Assembly: GCA_028282845.1 (NCBI GenBank)
Contig: JANQGY010000017.1
Span: 45,928-109,927 of the forward strand
Direction: 5' to 3'
Length of the DNA: 64,000 nt
DNA from: a bacterium
Lineage (GTDB): Bacteria; Fidelibacterota; Marinisomatia; Marinisomatales; JAHJCW01
Under the pieces are notes generated by a model. It saw only the letters and a list, made by a program, of their open reading frames with translations, was not told the DNA's origin and made no database searches. Within the stretch, counting starts at the first letter, position 1, and the number at the start of each line of letters is the position of its first letter. The position numbers and the translations under genes are program-made. Shown here piece after piece: positions 27,499-37,498 of the stretch.

Positions 27499-28974
27499 TC
27501 ACTTATTTCGAAAATATTCCTTTTTAAATTTATTTAGATCAATATTTACTTCAGAATCAATATCTTCCTCCTGTAACGCTTTAAAGTGATTCCGTGATAG
27601 AACGGTTTTTATAGCATCTAAATAACCACGGGCTGTCTGTTCCCATGTATATTTATCCCGAACTCTGTTCCGACCGGCAATCTGCGTGGATCTCCAAAAT
27701 TCTTTATCAGTAAGTTTTAATATTCCCCTTGCAATGTCTTTAGGATCCTGAGGATCAACCAACACACCGTAAGACCGTGTGTCATCCCGCAAACTTTCAC
27801 TCGGACCACCGTTCTTGGTGACCACTGCCGGTAACCCGCAAGCAATTGCTTCTAAGGGAGCCAAGCCAAACGGTTCATAACGTGCTGTCAATGCAAAGAT
27901 ACCCTGTTTTTCACGCGCCAAATAACGATAACAGGCGGCTAATTCCTGTTGGTTATTCAAATTGAAGCCTGATGCGCAGACCTGCAAATCATGGTTCTCA
28001 ACCACCGATATTATTTCTCTAAAAATATTCTTTTCTTCGCCGGAAAATACATTTTCCCATTCTTTTAATGGATTAGCAGTACCGCGCACGATGATCAGTA
28101 GATTAGCTGCCTTTCTCAGATCGGGATTTACTGCCCATGCTTTAACCAAATCGAGGTGATTTTTCTTACGATCCAGACGGCTCGAACAAATTACTATCGG
28201 AAGCTGTCTTCGCTCCGGTAATATATCTCGATCAAGCATGCCTTTTATTCGATCTATGATTACTTTATCAGCGGTCTCATTATCGACATCGTTAAAAATC
28301 TTAAGATTAACGCCCGGCGGTACAATTGAAAATTTAGGATCACTAACGCTGATTGCACTGTGATAGAGGCTATGAGCATACTGATTATCTCTTTCCAATA
28401 AAGTACTGGTAAATATTAGATCACTATATTTAATGGATAAGCGCTCGGCGGCTATTCTTTTATCAAAATTAAATTTGCGCACCACCGATTCAAATTCGCT
28501 TGCATTAGCGATAAACTTATCCATTTTTTGGGCACCCAAACTATGTCCGGTAAAAGAAAATGGAGTGCCGGTCTTATTTTTTATCATTACTCCGGAAAGC
28601 CCCCCATCGGCATAATGCGTAGTATAGAAATCCGGTTGCCGATTTTCTGCTTGATAAAAAGTTAGAATATTATCCGTCCATTCCGGTAAAAAAGGCCATA
28701 ATTGCTCCTTATTAAGGAATTTCTTCGGACCGCACGGAATTCTAACAATACGTACATTTGGACTGTTATCGTAGTGATCTAAAGGATCAGCAAACTGCGG
28801 CCAATTCGAGTCCTGCATAATTCTTGTTATGATGTCAACTTTATGACCTTCGCGTCCCATTGCCTGAGCGATCTCCTTCACATAAACCAATTGCCCACCA
28901 AAATCAGGATGAAGTGTCCATCCGGTATCAAGCGCATCAAAATTTCCTTGTGGATTTAAAAATGCTATGTGCAT
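27499..28974 (-). CDS. Sucrose-phosphate-synthase-like GT4 glycosyltransferase
   Basis: The 491-residue GT-B enzyme begins MHIAFLNPQGNFD and contains GGQLVYVKEIAQAMGREGHKV at about residues 27-47, PFSFTGHSLGAQK near 135, and the donor-site motif RYEPFGLAPLEAIACGLP in the C-terminal half. This set is typical of sucrose-phosphate synthase and related mannosylfructose- or glucosylglycerate-type synthases. There is no phosphatase domain. It is ten bases downstream of aconitase and upstream of the kinase. A compatible-solute or storage-sugar role is plausible, and the actual acceptor (fructose-6-P or another) is not decided by sequence. Confidence 0.82.
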   Translation of the reverse strand: MHIAFLNPQGNFDALDTGWTLHPDFGGQLVYVKEIAQAMGREGHKVDIITRIMQDSNWPQFADPLDHYDNSPNVRIVRIPCGPKKFLNKEQLWPFLPEWTDNILTFYQAENRQPDFYTTHYADGGLSGVMIKNKTGTPFSFTGHSLGAQKMDKFIANASEFESVVRKFNFDKRIAAERLSIKYSDLIFTSTLLERDNQYAHSLYHSAISVSDPKFSIVPPGVNLKIFNDVDNETADKVIIDRIKGMLDRDILPERRQLPIVICSSRLDRKKNHLDLVKAWAVNPDLRKAANLLIIVRGTANPLKEWENVFSGEEKNIFREIISVVENHDLQVCASGFNLNNQQELAACYRYLAREKQGIFALTARYEPFGLAPLEAIACGLPAVVTKNGGPSESLRDDTRSYGVLVDPQDPKDIARGILKLTDKEFWRSTQIAGRNRVRDKYTWEQTARGYLDAIKTVLSRNHFKALQEEDIDSEVNIDLNKFKKEYFRNK

Positions 28975-28983
28975 ATTATTATA

Positions 28984-31248
28984 TCATTCTCTGTTTTGTG
29001 TTGCAATCATGTTCAATGCTGAGCCATGTTTAAACCACTTTATCTGCATAGTTGACATTGTATGTTTAGCATCAAAAACATCCTTTGTTCCGTCAGAATG
29101 GGTAGTTGTGATCTTCAATGTGCTACCGGGCGCAAGCTCTGTAATACCTGTAACAGTAATCGTATCATTTTCCTGTATCAGATCATAGTCTTTGGGATCA
29201 ACAAAGGTCAATGGCAAAATACCCTGTTTCTTCAAATTAGTCTCATGGATACGCGCAAAACTTCTGGTAATTACGACCTTGCAACCTAAAAATCGTGGTT
29301 CCATCGCAGCATGTTCTCTGCTCGAACCTTCGCCATAATTCTGATCACCAACGGCAATCCATCCGATTCCCTTTGACTTATAATCACGGGCAATTTTGTT
29401 AAACTCAATTCCAGTTTCACCGGTAATAACATTCGTGCCCTTGCCAACTTCAGCAGTAAAAGCATTCACTGCACCACTAAATAAATTATTCGAAATATTA
29501 TCAAGATGTCCTCTGAATCGTAGCCATTGACCGGCCGGCGAGATATGATCGGTTGTGCATTTCCCCTGGGCTTTCAACAATACCTTTAGACCTTCATAAT
29601 CTTTGCCATCCCATTCATCAAAAGGTTCCAACAATTGTAATCTTTCACTATCTTCTTCAACTATAATGGATACTTTGCTGCCACTTTCAGTAGGAGCAAC
29701 ATACCCTGATTCACCGGAATCATATCCGGCTGACGGCAACTCATCGCCTTTGGGCGGCACCAATTTTATAGCGTTACCATCCTTATCAGTCAATGTGTCG
29801 GTTAAAGGATTAAAACTGAGTTTACCGGCGATTGAAAGAGCGGTAACAATTTCGGGGCTGCTGATAAAAGAATATGTCTCCGGATTGCCATCGTTGCGGC
29901 GGGCGAAATTCCTGTTAAATGATGAAATTATTGAATTTTTGGTTCCGTTGGGAACAGCCGGACGACTCCATTGACCGATGCATGGTCCACAGGCATTCGC
30001 TAAAATTATACCACCGATCTCCTTTAATTTACTGAGCTGACCATCTCTTTCAACCGTTGCCCTGATCTGTTCCGATCCCGGGCTGATCAGAAATTCGCAT
30101 TGCGATTTTAATCCTTGATCCAAAGCCTGTTGAGCAATATTTGCCGAACGTTCCAAATCTTCGTAGGATGAGTTGGTGCAGCTACCGATCAATCCGGCAC
30201 TGAGATCATCAATATAGTCATTTTCCTTAATTGCAGCTTTCATTTCTGAAATCGGGCGGGCTAAATCAGGAGTAAAGGGACCAACAATATGCGGTTCCAA
30301 TTCATCCAAATTGATCTCAATTATCTGATCATAATATTTCTCAGGATCAGCAAGTATTTCCTGATCGGGGATTAAATTCATTTCATTCTGCGAGATCAAA
30401 TCAATAATGTCTCCGCGACCGGTCAATTCAAGATATTTAATGGACTTTTTATCAAACGGGAATATTGACGTTGTGGCTCCAATTTCGGCACCCATATTTG
30501 TGATCGTCGCTTTTCCGGTGGTACTGATGGATTCAGTTCCTTCGCCAAAATATTCGATTATTTTGCCGGTACCTCCTTTAACTGTTAGAATACCGGCTAA
30601 TTTTAAAATAATGTCTTTGGCGGAAGTCCAACCGTTTAATTCTCCGGTAAGTTTTATTCCAATCAATCCGGGCCACTTTAGCTCCCAAGGCATACCTGCC
30701 ATCACGTCAACGGCATCGGCACCGCCGACTCCGATGGCAATCATACCAAGCCCGCCGGCATTAACCGTATGTGAATCGGTTCCAACCATCATTCCGCCCG
30801 GAAAAGCATAATTTTCCAACACAACCTGATGAATAATTCCGGCTCCCGGCTTCCAAAATCCGGTCCCATATTTTTGACTCACGGAATACAAAAAATCATA
30901 GACTTCTTTATTGGTGATATTGGCTTGTTTCAAATCCTCATTTGCACCGGAGAGAGCAGTTATCAAATGATCACAATGTACGGTTGTAGGAACTGCCGTT
31001 TGATCTTTTTTAGCAGACATAAATTGTAATAGAGCCATTTGAGCCGTCGCATCCTGCATGGCAACCCGATCCGGATTAAGATAGGTATAAGTTTCACCGC
31101 GCGTTGGCACATCGGAAGGTATTTCCGCAAGATGAGCAAACAGAACTTTCTCGGTTAAAGTCAATGGTCTGCCAAAAAATTCGCGGGCATCCTTCATCTT
31201 ACTTGGAAGATTTGTATAAAATTCTTTAATCATTTCAAAATCGAACAT
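28984..31248 (-). CDS. acn: Aconitate hydratase (mitochondrial-type)
   Basis: This 754-residue enzyme of the TCA cycle interconverts citrate and isocitrate. The [4Fe-4S] cysteines are visible in [12 protein letters not shown] and in [11 protein letters not shown]. The swivel domain has [11 protein letters not shown] and [15 protein letters not shown]. The start [17 protein letters not shown] and the length are those of mitochondrial-type (ACO2-like) aconitases rather than bacterial AcnB. It is the first gene of a minus-strand operon with the sucrose-phosphate-synthase-like gene and the kinase. Its promoter lies in the 126-base divergent spacer shared with porU. Confidence 0.96.
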   Translation of the reverse strand: MFDFEMIKEFYTNLPSKMKDAREFFGRPLTLTEKVLFAHLAEIPSDVPTRGETYTYLNPDRVAMQDATAQMALLQFMSAKKDQTAVPTTVHCDHLITALSGANEDLKQANITNKEVYDFLYSVSQKYGTGFWKPGAGIIHQVVLENYAFPGGMMVGTDSHTVNAGGLGMIAIGVGGADAVDVMAGMPWELKWPGLIGIKLTGELNGWTSAKDIILKLAGILTVKGGTGKIIEYFGEGTESISTTGKATITNMGAEIGATTSIFPFDKKSIKYLELTGRGDIIDLISQNEMNLIPDQEILADPEKYYDQIIEINLDELEPHIVGPFTPDLARPISEMKAAIKENDYIDDLSAGLIGSCTNSSYEDLERSANIAQQALDQGLKSQCEFLISPGSEQIRATVERDGQLSKLKEIGGIILANACGPCIGQWSRPAVPNGTKNSIISSFNRNFARRNDGNPETYSFISSPEIVTALSIAGKLSFNPLTDTLTDKDGNAIKLVPPKGDELPSAGYDSGESGYVAPTESGSKVSIIVEEDSERLQLLEPFDEWDGKDYEGLKVLLKAQGKCTTDHISPAGQWLRFRGHLDNISNNLFSGAVNAFTAEVGKGTNVITGETGIEFNKIARDYKSKGIGWIAVGDQNYGEGSSREHAAMEPRFLGCKVVITRSFARIHETNLKKQGILPLTFVDPKDYDLIQENDTITVTGITELAPGSTLKITTTHSDGTKDVFDAKHTMSTMQIKWFKHGSALNMIATQNRE

Positions 31249-31374
31249 TCTTACTCCGTTAATGTGTAGTCAACAAAATATTAATATAAATATAGGAATC
31301 AGGTTCGAAAATTAATGTTATGTCGTTATTTATACAATTTTTCAAAAGTCATATAGTGTTAAATTCAAATTATC

Positions 31375-34300
31375 ATGCGCATTAAATTGGCTGTAATAAC
31401 TTTTCTATTACTATCTGCTGGATTTCCATCAGCGAAAATTTCCGTAATTCAATCGGATCAGGAACAATTGAAGATCAATATCATTTTACAGCCCAATTCA
31501 ATCAATGACCTGAAACCAATCCATTTATTAGTCGGTTTACCAAGCGAAAAGTTACCCAATTTAAATTTGCAAATGAGCAGATTGACCAAAGCTGAATTTG
31601 AAATCATTGATGAAGTGGAAAATTCCATTGAATGGCTGCAAGTCCAAAAACTACGTGGAATATGGGTTGGCACATTAAAAATATCTCCCGGAATTATTGA
31701 CAATCAATATTATCAGTCTATTACAATCAGTATGACTTTTGAACGTGGAATTACCAATGGAAATTCGGGAAATACGGATAACCTTTTAGAAACAAAAATA
31801 ATTAATTGGAGAACTGCCAAGAACTGGATCGCAACCAAACCAAGAACATTAGCTAAGCAATCGGAATTGCCAACCGGACAATGGCTCAAATTTTCCGTTG
31901 CAGACGATGGCGTATATAAAATTGCAGGGACAACTTTGTCAAATCTGATTCCTAATATTTCCAATTATAATACCAATAGTTGGATGCTATTCTCCGGTAG
32001 TAATCTTGGGCGCGCTCAATCACAAAATCCCGGTAATCCTGCGCCCGCTGAAAATTTAGTAGAAATAGCTATTCAATATCGCGGTGCAAGCGCCGGCAGT
32101 TTTTCCGATGACGATGAGATAATATTTTATGGTCGTGGAGCAAGCGGATTTGACAATAATGGAATGAATATTGAATATAATAAAAATTTATATTTCAACG
32201 AAAATACCTATTGGTTGCTAATCCCGGACGATGATAACCTCAGCGGTAAACGGATCAACACTCAACAAAACACCGAGACACCGTTAATAACAATTGATTA
32301 TGGTGTTAGATATATTCATACAGAAACAGACATCATCAATCCATTCGAATCGGGATTAGGTTGGGCGGAACAGACTATAGGTAATAGTTTCGTAGAACAG
32401 TCAATCGAGATTGAGAATCCGGTAAGTGATATTGATGCAAAACTGAAAGTGGGGTTGCTTGGCGGAACGACCGATAATGGTCTCCGTCCTACCCCGCTGA
32501 ACTCAATATCATCAAGTATAAATGTGCAACAGTCAGATAACCTTGGCAGTACCAGTTGGGCAGGCTTAGGTCAACGCAATTCAGAATTTACAATTCCATT
32601 TAACTTACTGACTAATGGCACCAACTCCTTTTATTTCAGCAATATATCCAATGATAGTTATTCGCAGCCCTATTTCGATTATCTAACAGTATCATTTGGT
32701 CAAAAACTAATTTTTGACGGTCAACCATTTGAGTTTTATACGCCGATCCACAGTAATACGGTAAAATATTCAATTGCTGCCGATGAACCTTTCAATATAT
32801 GGAAGATCACAAATATTGCTGATCCAAGTGAACTTGAATTGACTTCAGATTACAGCTTCACACTTTCGACACCGGTCAATACATTTGACCGATTTGTTGT
32901 TTTTGATCAAACTAATTTACCGGCCATTTCAGATATTGAATATATCGGACAAAAAAGTTTTTCGACTTTGGCTAGTTCTAATCTGCAATCCGATCATATA
33001 ATTATTGCTCCCGATGAATATTTTGATCCGGTCAATCAATTAATTCAACATCGCAACAATTCAATCTTTGCACGTTTAGAAACTATTTATGATGAATTTG
33101 GCGGTGGCAATCGCGACCCGATGGCGATCAGGAATTTTATAGATTGGACACAGAATAATTGGCAACCTCCTCTACCGGCTGAAGTCTTTATCATCGGTGA
33201 TGCCGATTTTGATTATCGAAACATAACCGGTAATTCCAATAATGTCGTGCCAACCGTAGAAGTCGGGATTACCAACTCCTATGCCACCGATGACCGTCTT
33301 GGAACAATTAACGGACGTATTCCTGAAGTTGCCTTCGGACGTTTTCCGGCGCAAAATGTACAACAGGCTGAAGATTATATTGAAAAATTAATTGAATTTG
33401 AAACTAATCCCGAATACGGATTATGGCGGCAACGTATAACTCTAATTGCCGATGACGGCGCCCGACCCGAAGATAGCCCTTCCGAGTTGTATATCGGAAA
33501 AAGTCATACCTTGAATTCCGAGATATTAGCCGGAATAATTCCGGATGAATTGGAGACCTATAAATTATATATGTTGGAATATCCCGAAGAAAGTAATTCA
33601 AGTACATTCGGAGTTGCCAAACCTGAGGCAACTATTGCGCTTTTCGATATATTATCAAAAGGCACGGCGATCATCAATTATATCGGACATGGCAGCGAGC
33701 ACCAATGGGCTCAGGAACGTTTGCTATATCAGGATCGCGGTGATCTGCAATCAGTAGTAACCGGAATGAAATTACCGGTTTGGATCGCCGGCACCTGCTC
33801 GTGGGGACATTTTGACAATATCGGCAGCGAATCATTCTCAGAGGAATTAATTCGTCAACCGCTGAACGGCGCTTCCGCTGTTATAACCACGAGCCGGGCA
33901 ATTACAGTAACAAGTAATCAATATTATGAGGAACAATTATTTAGACAATTATTTCCTGACAAGACTATATCCGATAAATCCATTGGAGTGATCTTACAAG
34001 CGATCAAAACCGGCAATCAGGAGGGTGAATATTTTCATCTTTTCGGCGATCCGGCTATGCCGTTACCATTACCGACCGGAAAAGTAAATATAACGACCGT
34101 TCAACCCGATACTCTACTGACTTTGGGGGAAGCCAATTTCAGCGCCGAGCAGAATTTGTCAAACAATGGCGGTACGGGAGTTACAATAATCAGTGAGCAG
34201 GAACGCGAAGTCACCCGTGAATATAATTATTTATCCAACGTTGAAACTTTAACATATAATTTGCCGGGACCAACCCTATTCCGCGGTCAATTCAGTTTTG

Positions 34301-35100
34301 ACAATAAAAATATAACCGGCCAATTCCGAATCCCAAAAGATATAAATCCGTCAAGCGGTTCCACTACCTTAAAATTATATGTCGCAACAGATGATGCCAC
34401 ACCACTTGAAGGACTTGGCATAGTTGATTCATTGATCGTATTACAAGGCAATGACACTAATGATAACACAGGACCGATCATTACTTTTGAAACACAGTCC
34501 GGGAGGATTCTCAGATCGGGCGATCACCTAATTGAAAATGAAAATTTAATGATTCGAATTACTGATCCGCTTGGCATTAATTTAGCCGGTGAAACGGGGC
34601 ACGATATTGTTTTAACAGATATGTTAAATCAATCAGAATTAATACTGACGGACGATTTTATTTATGACAGTAACAGCATCACAACCGGTACAATTCCGGT
34701 CAACTCGGACGAAATGAGCACCGATATACATGTCAGCGTTAAAGCTTGGGATAGCGCCAATAATCCCGCTGAAAATGAGATCAAATTGTATCGCCTTAGC
34801 GAAGCTAAACTTAAACTGTATAATGTACTGAATTTTCCCAATCCTTTCTCTAAAAATACACAATTTACGTTTGAATTATCGCAGCCGGCGGAAGTAAAAA
34901 TAATCATCTATACTTTAGGCGGCAAAAAGATCATTGAGATTGATCCCGAGCAGTTTGATATTGGTTTCCATACTATATTTTGGAACGGGAAAGACGCCTT
35001 CGGCGATGAACTTGCCAACGGTGTTTACTTATATAAAATCACTGCAAAAGGAAATAATGAAAGCACTTCATTTATAGGTAGATTAGCAAAATATGAATAA
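31375..35100 (+). CDS. porU: PorU-like C25 (gingipain-family) peptidase with T9SS sorting domain
   Basis: The 1241-residue protein has a signal peptide (ending FPSA) and a long beta-rich N-terminal region. The C25 caspase-fold domain at about residues 530-890 has the catalytic dyad His772 in YIGHGSEHQ and Cys808 in AGTCSWGHF. A C-terminal type A sorting domain follows: FPNPFSKNT, then VYLYKITAKG. PorU is the sortase of the type IX secretion system; it removes the C-terminal domains of secreted cargo and attaches cargo to the surface. Both dyad residues are intact. It heads a plus-strand operon overlapping maf by eight bases. It could instead be a secreted gingipain-like protease, but the size and N-terminal region favour PorU. 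Confidence 0.87.
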   Translation: MRIKLAVITFLLLSAGFPSAKISVIQSDQEQLKINIILQPNSINDLKPIHLLVGLPSEKLPNLNLQMSRLTKAEFEIIDEVENSIEWLQVQKLRGIWVGTLKISPGIIDNQYYQSITISMTFERGITNGNSGNTDNLLETKIINWRTAKNWIATKPRTLAKQSELPTGQWLKFSVADDGVYKIAGTTLSNLIPNISNYNTNSWMLFSGSNLGRAQSQNPGNPAPAENLVEIAIQYRGASAGSFSDDDEIIFYGRGASGFDNNGMNIEYNKNLYFNENTYWLLIPDDDNLSGKRINTQQNTETPLITIDYGVRYIHTETDIINPFESGLGWAEQTIGNSFVEQSIEIENPVSDIDAKLKVGLLGGTTDNGLRPTPLNSISSSINVQQSDNLGSTSWAGLGQRNSEFTIPFNLLTNGTNSFYFSNISNDSYSQPYFDYLTVSFGQKLIFDGQPFEFYTPIHSNTVKYSIAADEPFNIWKITNIADPSELELTSDYSFTLSTPVNTFDRFVVFDQTNLPAISDIEYIGQKSFSTLASSNLQSDHIIIAPDEYFDPVNQLIQHRNNSIFARLETIYDEFGGGNRDPMAIRNFIDWTQNNWQPPLPAEVFIIGDADFDYRNITGNSNNVVPTVEVGITNSYATDDRLGTINGRIPEVAFGRFPAQNVQQAEDYIEKLIEFETNPEYGLWRQRITLIADDGARPEDSPSELYIGKSHTLNSEILAGIIPDELETYKLYMLEYPEESNSSTFGVAKPEATIALFDILSKGTAIINYIGHGSEHQWAQERLLYQDRGDLQSVVTGMKLPVWIAGTCSWGHFDNIGSESFSEELIRQPLNGASAVITTSRAITVTSNQYYEEQLFRQLFPDKTISDKSIGVILQAIKTGNQEGEYFHLFGDPAMPLPLPTGKVNITTVQPDTLLTLGEANFSAEQNLSNNGGTGVTIISEQEREVTREYNYLSNVETLTYNLPGPTLFRGQFSFDNKNITGQFRIPKDINPSSGSTTLKLYVATDDATPLEGLGIVDSLIVLQGNDTNDNTGPIITFETQSGRILRSGDHLIENENLMIRITDPLGINLAGETGHDIVLTDMLNQSELILTDDFIYDSNSITTGTIPVNSDEMSTDIHVSVKAWDSANNPAENEIKLYRLSEAKLKLYNVLNFPNPFSKNTQFTFELSQPAEVKIIIYTLGGKKIIEIDPEQFDIGFHTIFWNGKDAFGDELANGVYLYKITAKGNNESTSFIGRLAKYE

Positions 35101-35677
35101 ACAGCCAACCATCATTTTAGCTTCCGGATCACCGCGCAGATCCGCTTTATTAAAACAAATTGACATAGATTTTCAAGTCATTCCAAGTACGGTACATGAG
35201 GATTTCAATATTGATCTAAAACCAATTGATTTTGTTAAGCACTATGCCAAACTAAAAGCAATAGATGTGGCACAATCCAACCAAGAAAGTTTAATAATTG
35301 GGGCTGACACAGTTGTCGTTTTGGATGGAGAAATCATCGGCAAACCGAAAGATGAAAACGACAGTAAAACAATCTTACGGAAACTTTCTGATAGGACACA
35401 CCAAGTAATCACCGGCATGGCATTAATATGGCATCAAAAAGATATTGACATTATTTTTCATACCGAAACCAACGTAACATTTCAGAAAATCACTGATGAA
35501 CAAATCCAATATTATATTGACAATTACAATCCTTTGGACAAAGCCGGTAGTTACGGCATTCAGGATTGGTTCGCAGTCTGCGTAAACAAAATTGATGGCT
35601 GCTATTTTAATGTAATGGGCTTCCCATTATCAAAATTTTATAAACACTATTTAAGAATCTTAGAGGAACTGAAATGA
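35093..35677 (+). CDS. maf: Maf-family nucleotide pyrophosphatase
   Basis: The 194-residue protein starts with IILASGSPRRSALL, the Maf signature. It has GADTVVVLDGEIIGKPKD with the catalytic Asp around residue 71, and the GSYGIQDWFAV motif. Maf proteins hydrolyse non-canonical or house-cleaning nucleoside triphosphates such as dTTP, UTP or modified forms. Start ATG 35093 overlaps the porU stop by eight bases and its stop overlaps pepE by four, so translation is coupled. The family is clear; subfamily specificity is not. Confidence 0.94.
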   Translation: MNKQPTIILASGSPRRSALLKQIDIDFQVIPSTVHEDFNIDLKPIDFVKHYAKLKAIDVAQSNQESLIIGADTVVVLDGEIIGKPKDENDSKTILRKLSDRTHQVITGMALIWHQKDIDIIFHTETNVTFQKITDEQIQYYIDNYNPLDKAGSYGIQDWFAVCVNKIDGCYFNVMGFPLSKFYKHYLRILEELK

Positions 35678-36381
35678 AACTACTATTACTAAGTAACTCA
35701 ACCATGGCCGGTAAACCTTTTTTGGAATGGCCTAAAAAATATCTTAAGAATTTTATTGGCGAATCTCCCAAAAAGATATTATTTATACCCTATGCCGGTG
35801 TAAATGTTTATTGGCCGGGCTACGCCAAAAAGATACGAAATTATTTTAATGAATTAGGACATTCAACTGATTCAATTTATAAACAAGATAGTTTTGGTGA
35901 AGCCATTCAAAAATCTGATATTATAATGGTCGGCGGCGGCAACACATTCCATCTTGTTTACCATTTACATAAAAATGGTTTGATCCCGCTGATCCGCAGA
36001 GCCGTTCAGGATGGCAAGCCGTATATCGGCTGGAGCGCCGGAGCCAATGTGGCTTGTCCCACCTTATGCACAACTAATGATATGCCCATTATTCAGCCTG
36101 AATCATTCGAGGCTTTCGATTTAGTTCCGTTTCAAATTAATCCGCATTACTTAGACACCAATCCTGAGGGCCATGGCGGGGAAACACGCGAAGACCGTAT
36201 CAACGAATTTCTTGAAATTAACCGGAATAAAACCGTTATCGGCTTGCGCGAAGGTAGCGGATTATGGATCGAAAATGATACTACCAAACTGATCGGCGAT
36301 AAAACCGCAAGATTATTTCAATTCGACAAAGAACCTGAAGAAGCTGATAATGGAAAAAATATTGAGGAATTGGTAAATTAA
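35674..36381 (+). CDS. pepE: PepE-like alpha-aspartyl dipeptidase (peptidase S51)
   Basis: The 235-residue protein matches PepE: MKLLLLSNST at the start, MVGGGNTFHLVYHL near residue 90, and the nucleophile elbow GWSAGANV with the catalytic Ser at about residue 117. Peptidase E cleaves Asp-X dipeptides in the cytoplasm without free peptide attack at longer substrates. It completes uptake and use of peptides, in keeping with the extracellular peptidases nearby. It is the last gene of the porU-maf-pepE run and is followed by the cassette-like region at 36453. Confidence 0.93.
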   Translation: MKLLLLSNSTMAGKPFLEWPKKYLKNFIGESPKKILFIPYAGVNVYWPGYAKKIRNYFNELGHSTDSIYKQDSFGEAIQKSDIIMVGGGNTFHLVYHLHKNGLIPLIRRAVQDGKPYIGWSAGANVACPTLCTTNDMPIIQPESFEAFDLVPFQINPHYLDTNPEGHGGETREDRINEFLEINRNKTVIGLREGSGLWIENDTTKLIGDKTARLFQFDKEPEEADNGKNIEELVN

Positions 36382-36452
36382 AGTATAACTGGATAAATAT
36401 ATTGCGTGATAACTACATTATTACTTAATAAACGCAATACGTTTGTGAGGGT

Positions 36453-37467
36453 GTTAGACACAATTTTAAAAAAAGAAAAATCATGGCAAGTCAAGTAAAA
36501 AGTTTTGCAGAATCAGCTAAAGGATTTACAAAAAGCCCATTAGGAATAATTGCACTATTTATAGTTCTTGTTTACGCTTTTGCAACTATCGCTGTGAGTT
36601 TTGGTAATAACCTGACAGACCAAATTGCTCCATTAATATATTTTTTAGTAATATTTCCGGTTATTGTATTTATTGGGTTTTTATGGCTTGTTTCAAAACA
36701 CCATGATAAGATTTATGGTCCCTCTGACTTTAAGGACGAAGAGAATTTTTTAAAAATGAAAATGTCTGCCGTTGCTTCCCTTGCTGCTGCGACTGCAAAA
36801 CAACCTGAAGAGGACAATAATGAATCTACACAGCAACAAATAAATTCAATTGTAGAATTAGTTTCTAAAACTCAACCTCAAAAATCAAATGAATCAGGAA
36901 GAAAATGGAAAAATAAAATTTTATGGGTTGATGATAGACCTGAAAACAATCTCTACGAAAGAAAAGCTTTTGAATCACAAGGAATAGAGTTCAGTCTTGC
37001 TCTTTCGACAAATGAAGCAATCGAGATACTAAAAAATAATAAATATGCAGCTATCATATCTGACATGGGAAGAAAAGAGGGACAGCAAGAAGGATATGTT
37101 TTGTTAGAAAAGATTCGAAAATCGGGAATGCAAACACCATTCTTCATTTATGCAGGTTCAAATGCACCAGAACATAAAATGATGGCTTTAGAACGTGGAG
37201 CACAAGGAAGTACTAATAGAGCACAAGAATTATTTGAAATGGTAATGAATAGAATATCAAATGAATAAAAAAACACCTAGCAAAAACTATGCATAATGAT
37301 GGGTATAGCGGGCAATTCCACCACAGTTCTCCGTTGCAATACCGCCAATTTTCCTTTGAGGATTTGGCAATAAAAAACAAGATGTGAATAAACAAATTGG
37401 CTCAGTAGCAGCCTGACTGTAAAACATTTCAAAGTTTCACACCGCACCATAGCACAAACCGTTAGAA
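36453..37467 (+). mobile_element. Candidate single-gene inserted cassette bounded by GTTAG boxes
   Basis: A segment of about 1 kb between pepE and smc carries one gene (36483-37268) and long noncoding flanks. It is bounded by GTTAGAC (36453-36459) on the left and GTTAGAA (37461-37467) on the right. The left box follows a seven-base inverted repeat (ATTGCGT 36401-36407, ACGCAAT 36432-36438) and lies inside the small palindrome GTGTTAGACAC. The gene is followed by a 190-base noncoding tail that includes ACACCTAGC at 37273. This is like integron attC ends (RYYYAAC with GTTRRRY), but the tail is longer than usual and the left box of the pair is imperfect. A classical attC is therefore not claimed. 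No integrase is in the window. Confidence 0.4.
36483..37268 (+). CDS. Membrane-anchored atypical receiver-domain protein
   Basis: The 261-residue protein has two transmembrane helices (about residues 21-40 and 50-71), a Lys/Asp-rich linker, and a C-terminal response-regulator receiver fold at about residues 145-255. The acidic pair is Asp150-Asp151 (LWVDDRP) and the probable phosphoacceptor is Asp194 (IISDMGRKEG). The conserved Thr/Ser is replaced around YAGS, and the usual Lys near the end is not evident. There is no output domain and no kinase nearby. With its cassette-like flanks it looks laterally acquired. A signalling or defence-associated function is only inference. Confidence 0.82.
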   Translation: MASQVKSFAESAKGFTKSPLGIIALFIVLVYAFATIAVSFGNNLTDQIAPLIYFLVIFPVIVFIGFLWLVSKHHDKIYGPSDFKDEENFLKMKMSAVASLAAATAKQPEEDNNESTQQQINSIVELVSKTQPQKSNESGRKWKNKILWVDDRPENNLYERKAFESQGIEFSLALSTNEAIEILKNNKYAAIISDMGRKEGQQEGYVLLEKIRKSGMQTPFFIYAGSNAPEHKMMALERGAQGSTNRAQELFEMVMNRISNE

Positions 37468-37498
37468 ACTATAAAATCGAAAATAAAATATCAAAAAT

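Noticed and set aside
36382..37498. A classical integron attC site around the receiver gene
   Set aside because: The boxes only partly match the consensus, the tail is about 195 bases, and no integrase or second cassette is visible. It is reported only as cassette-like.
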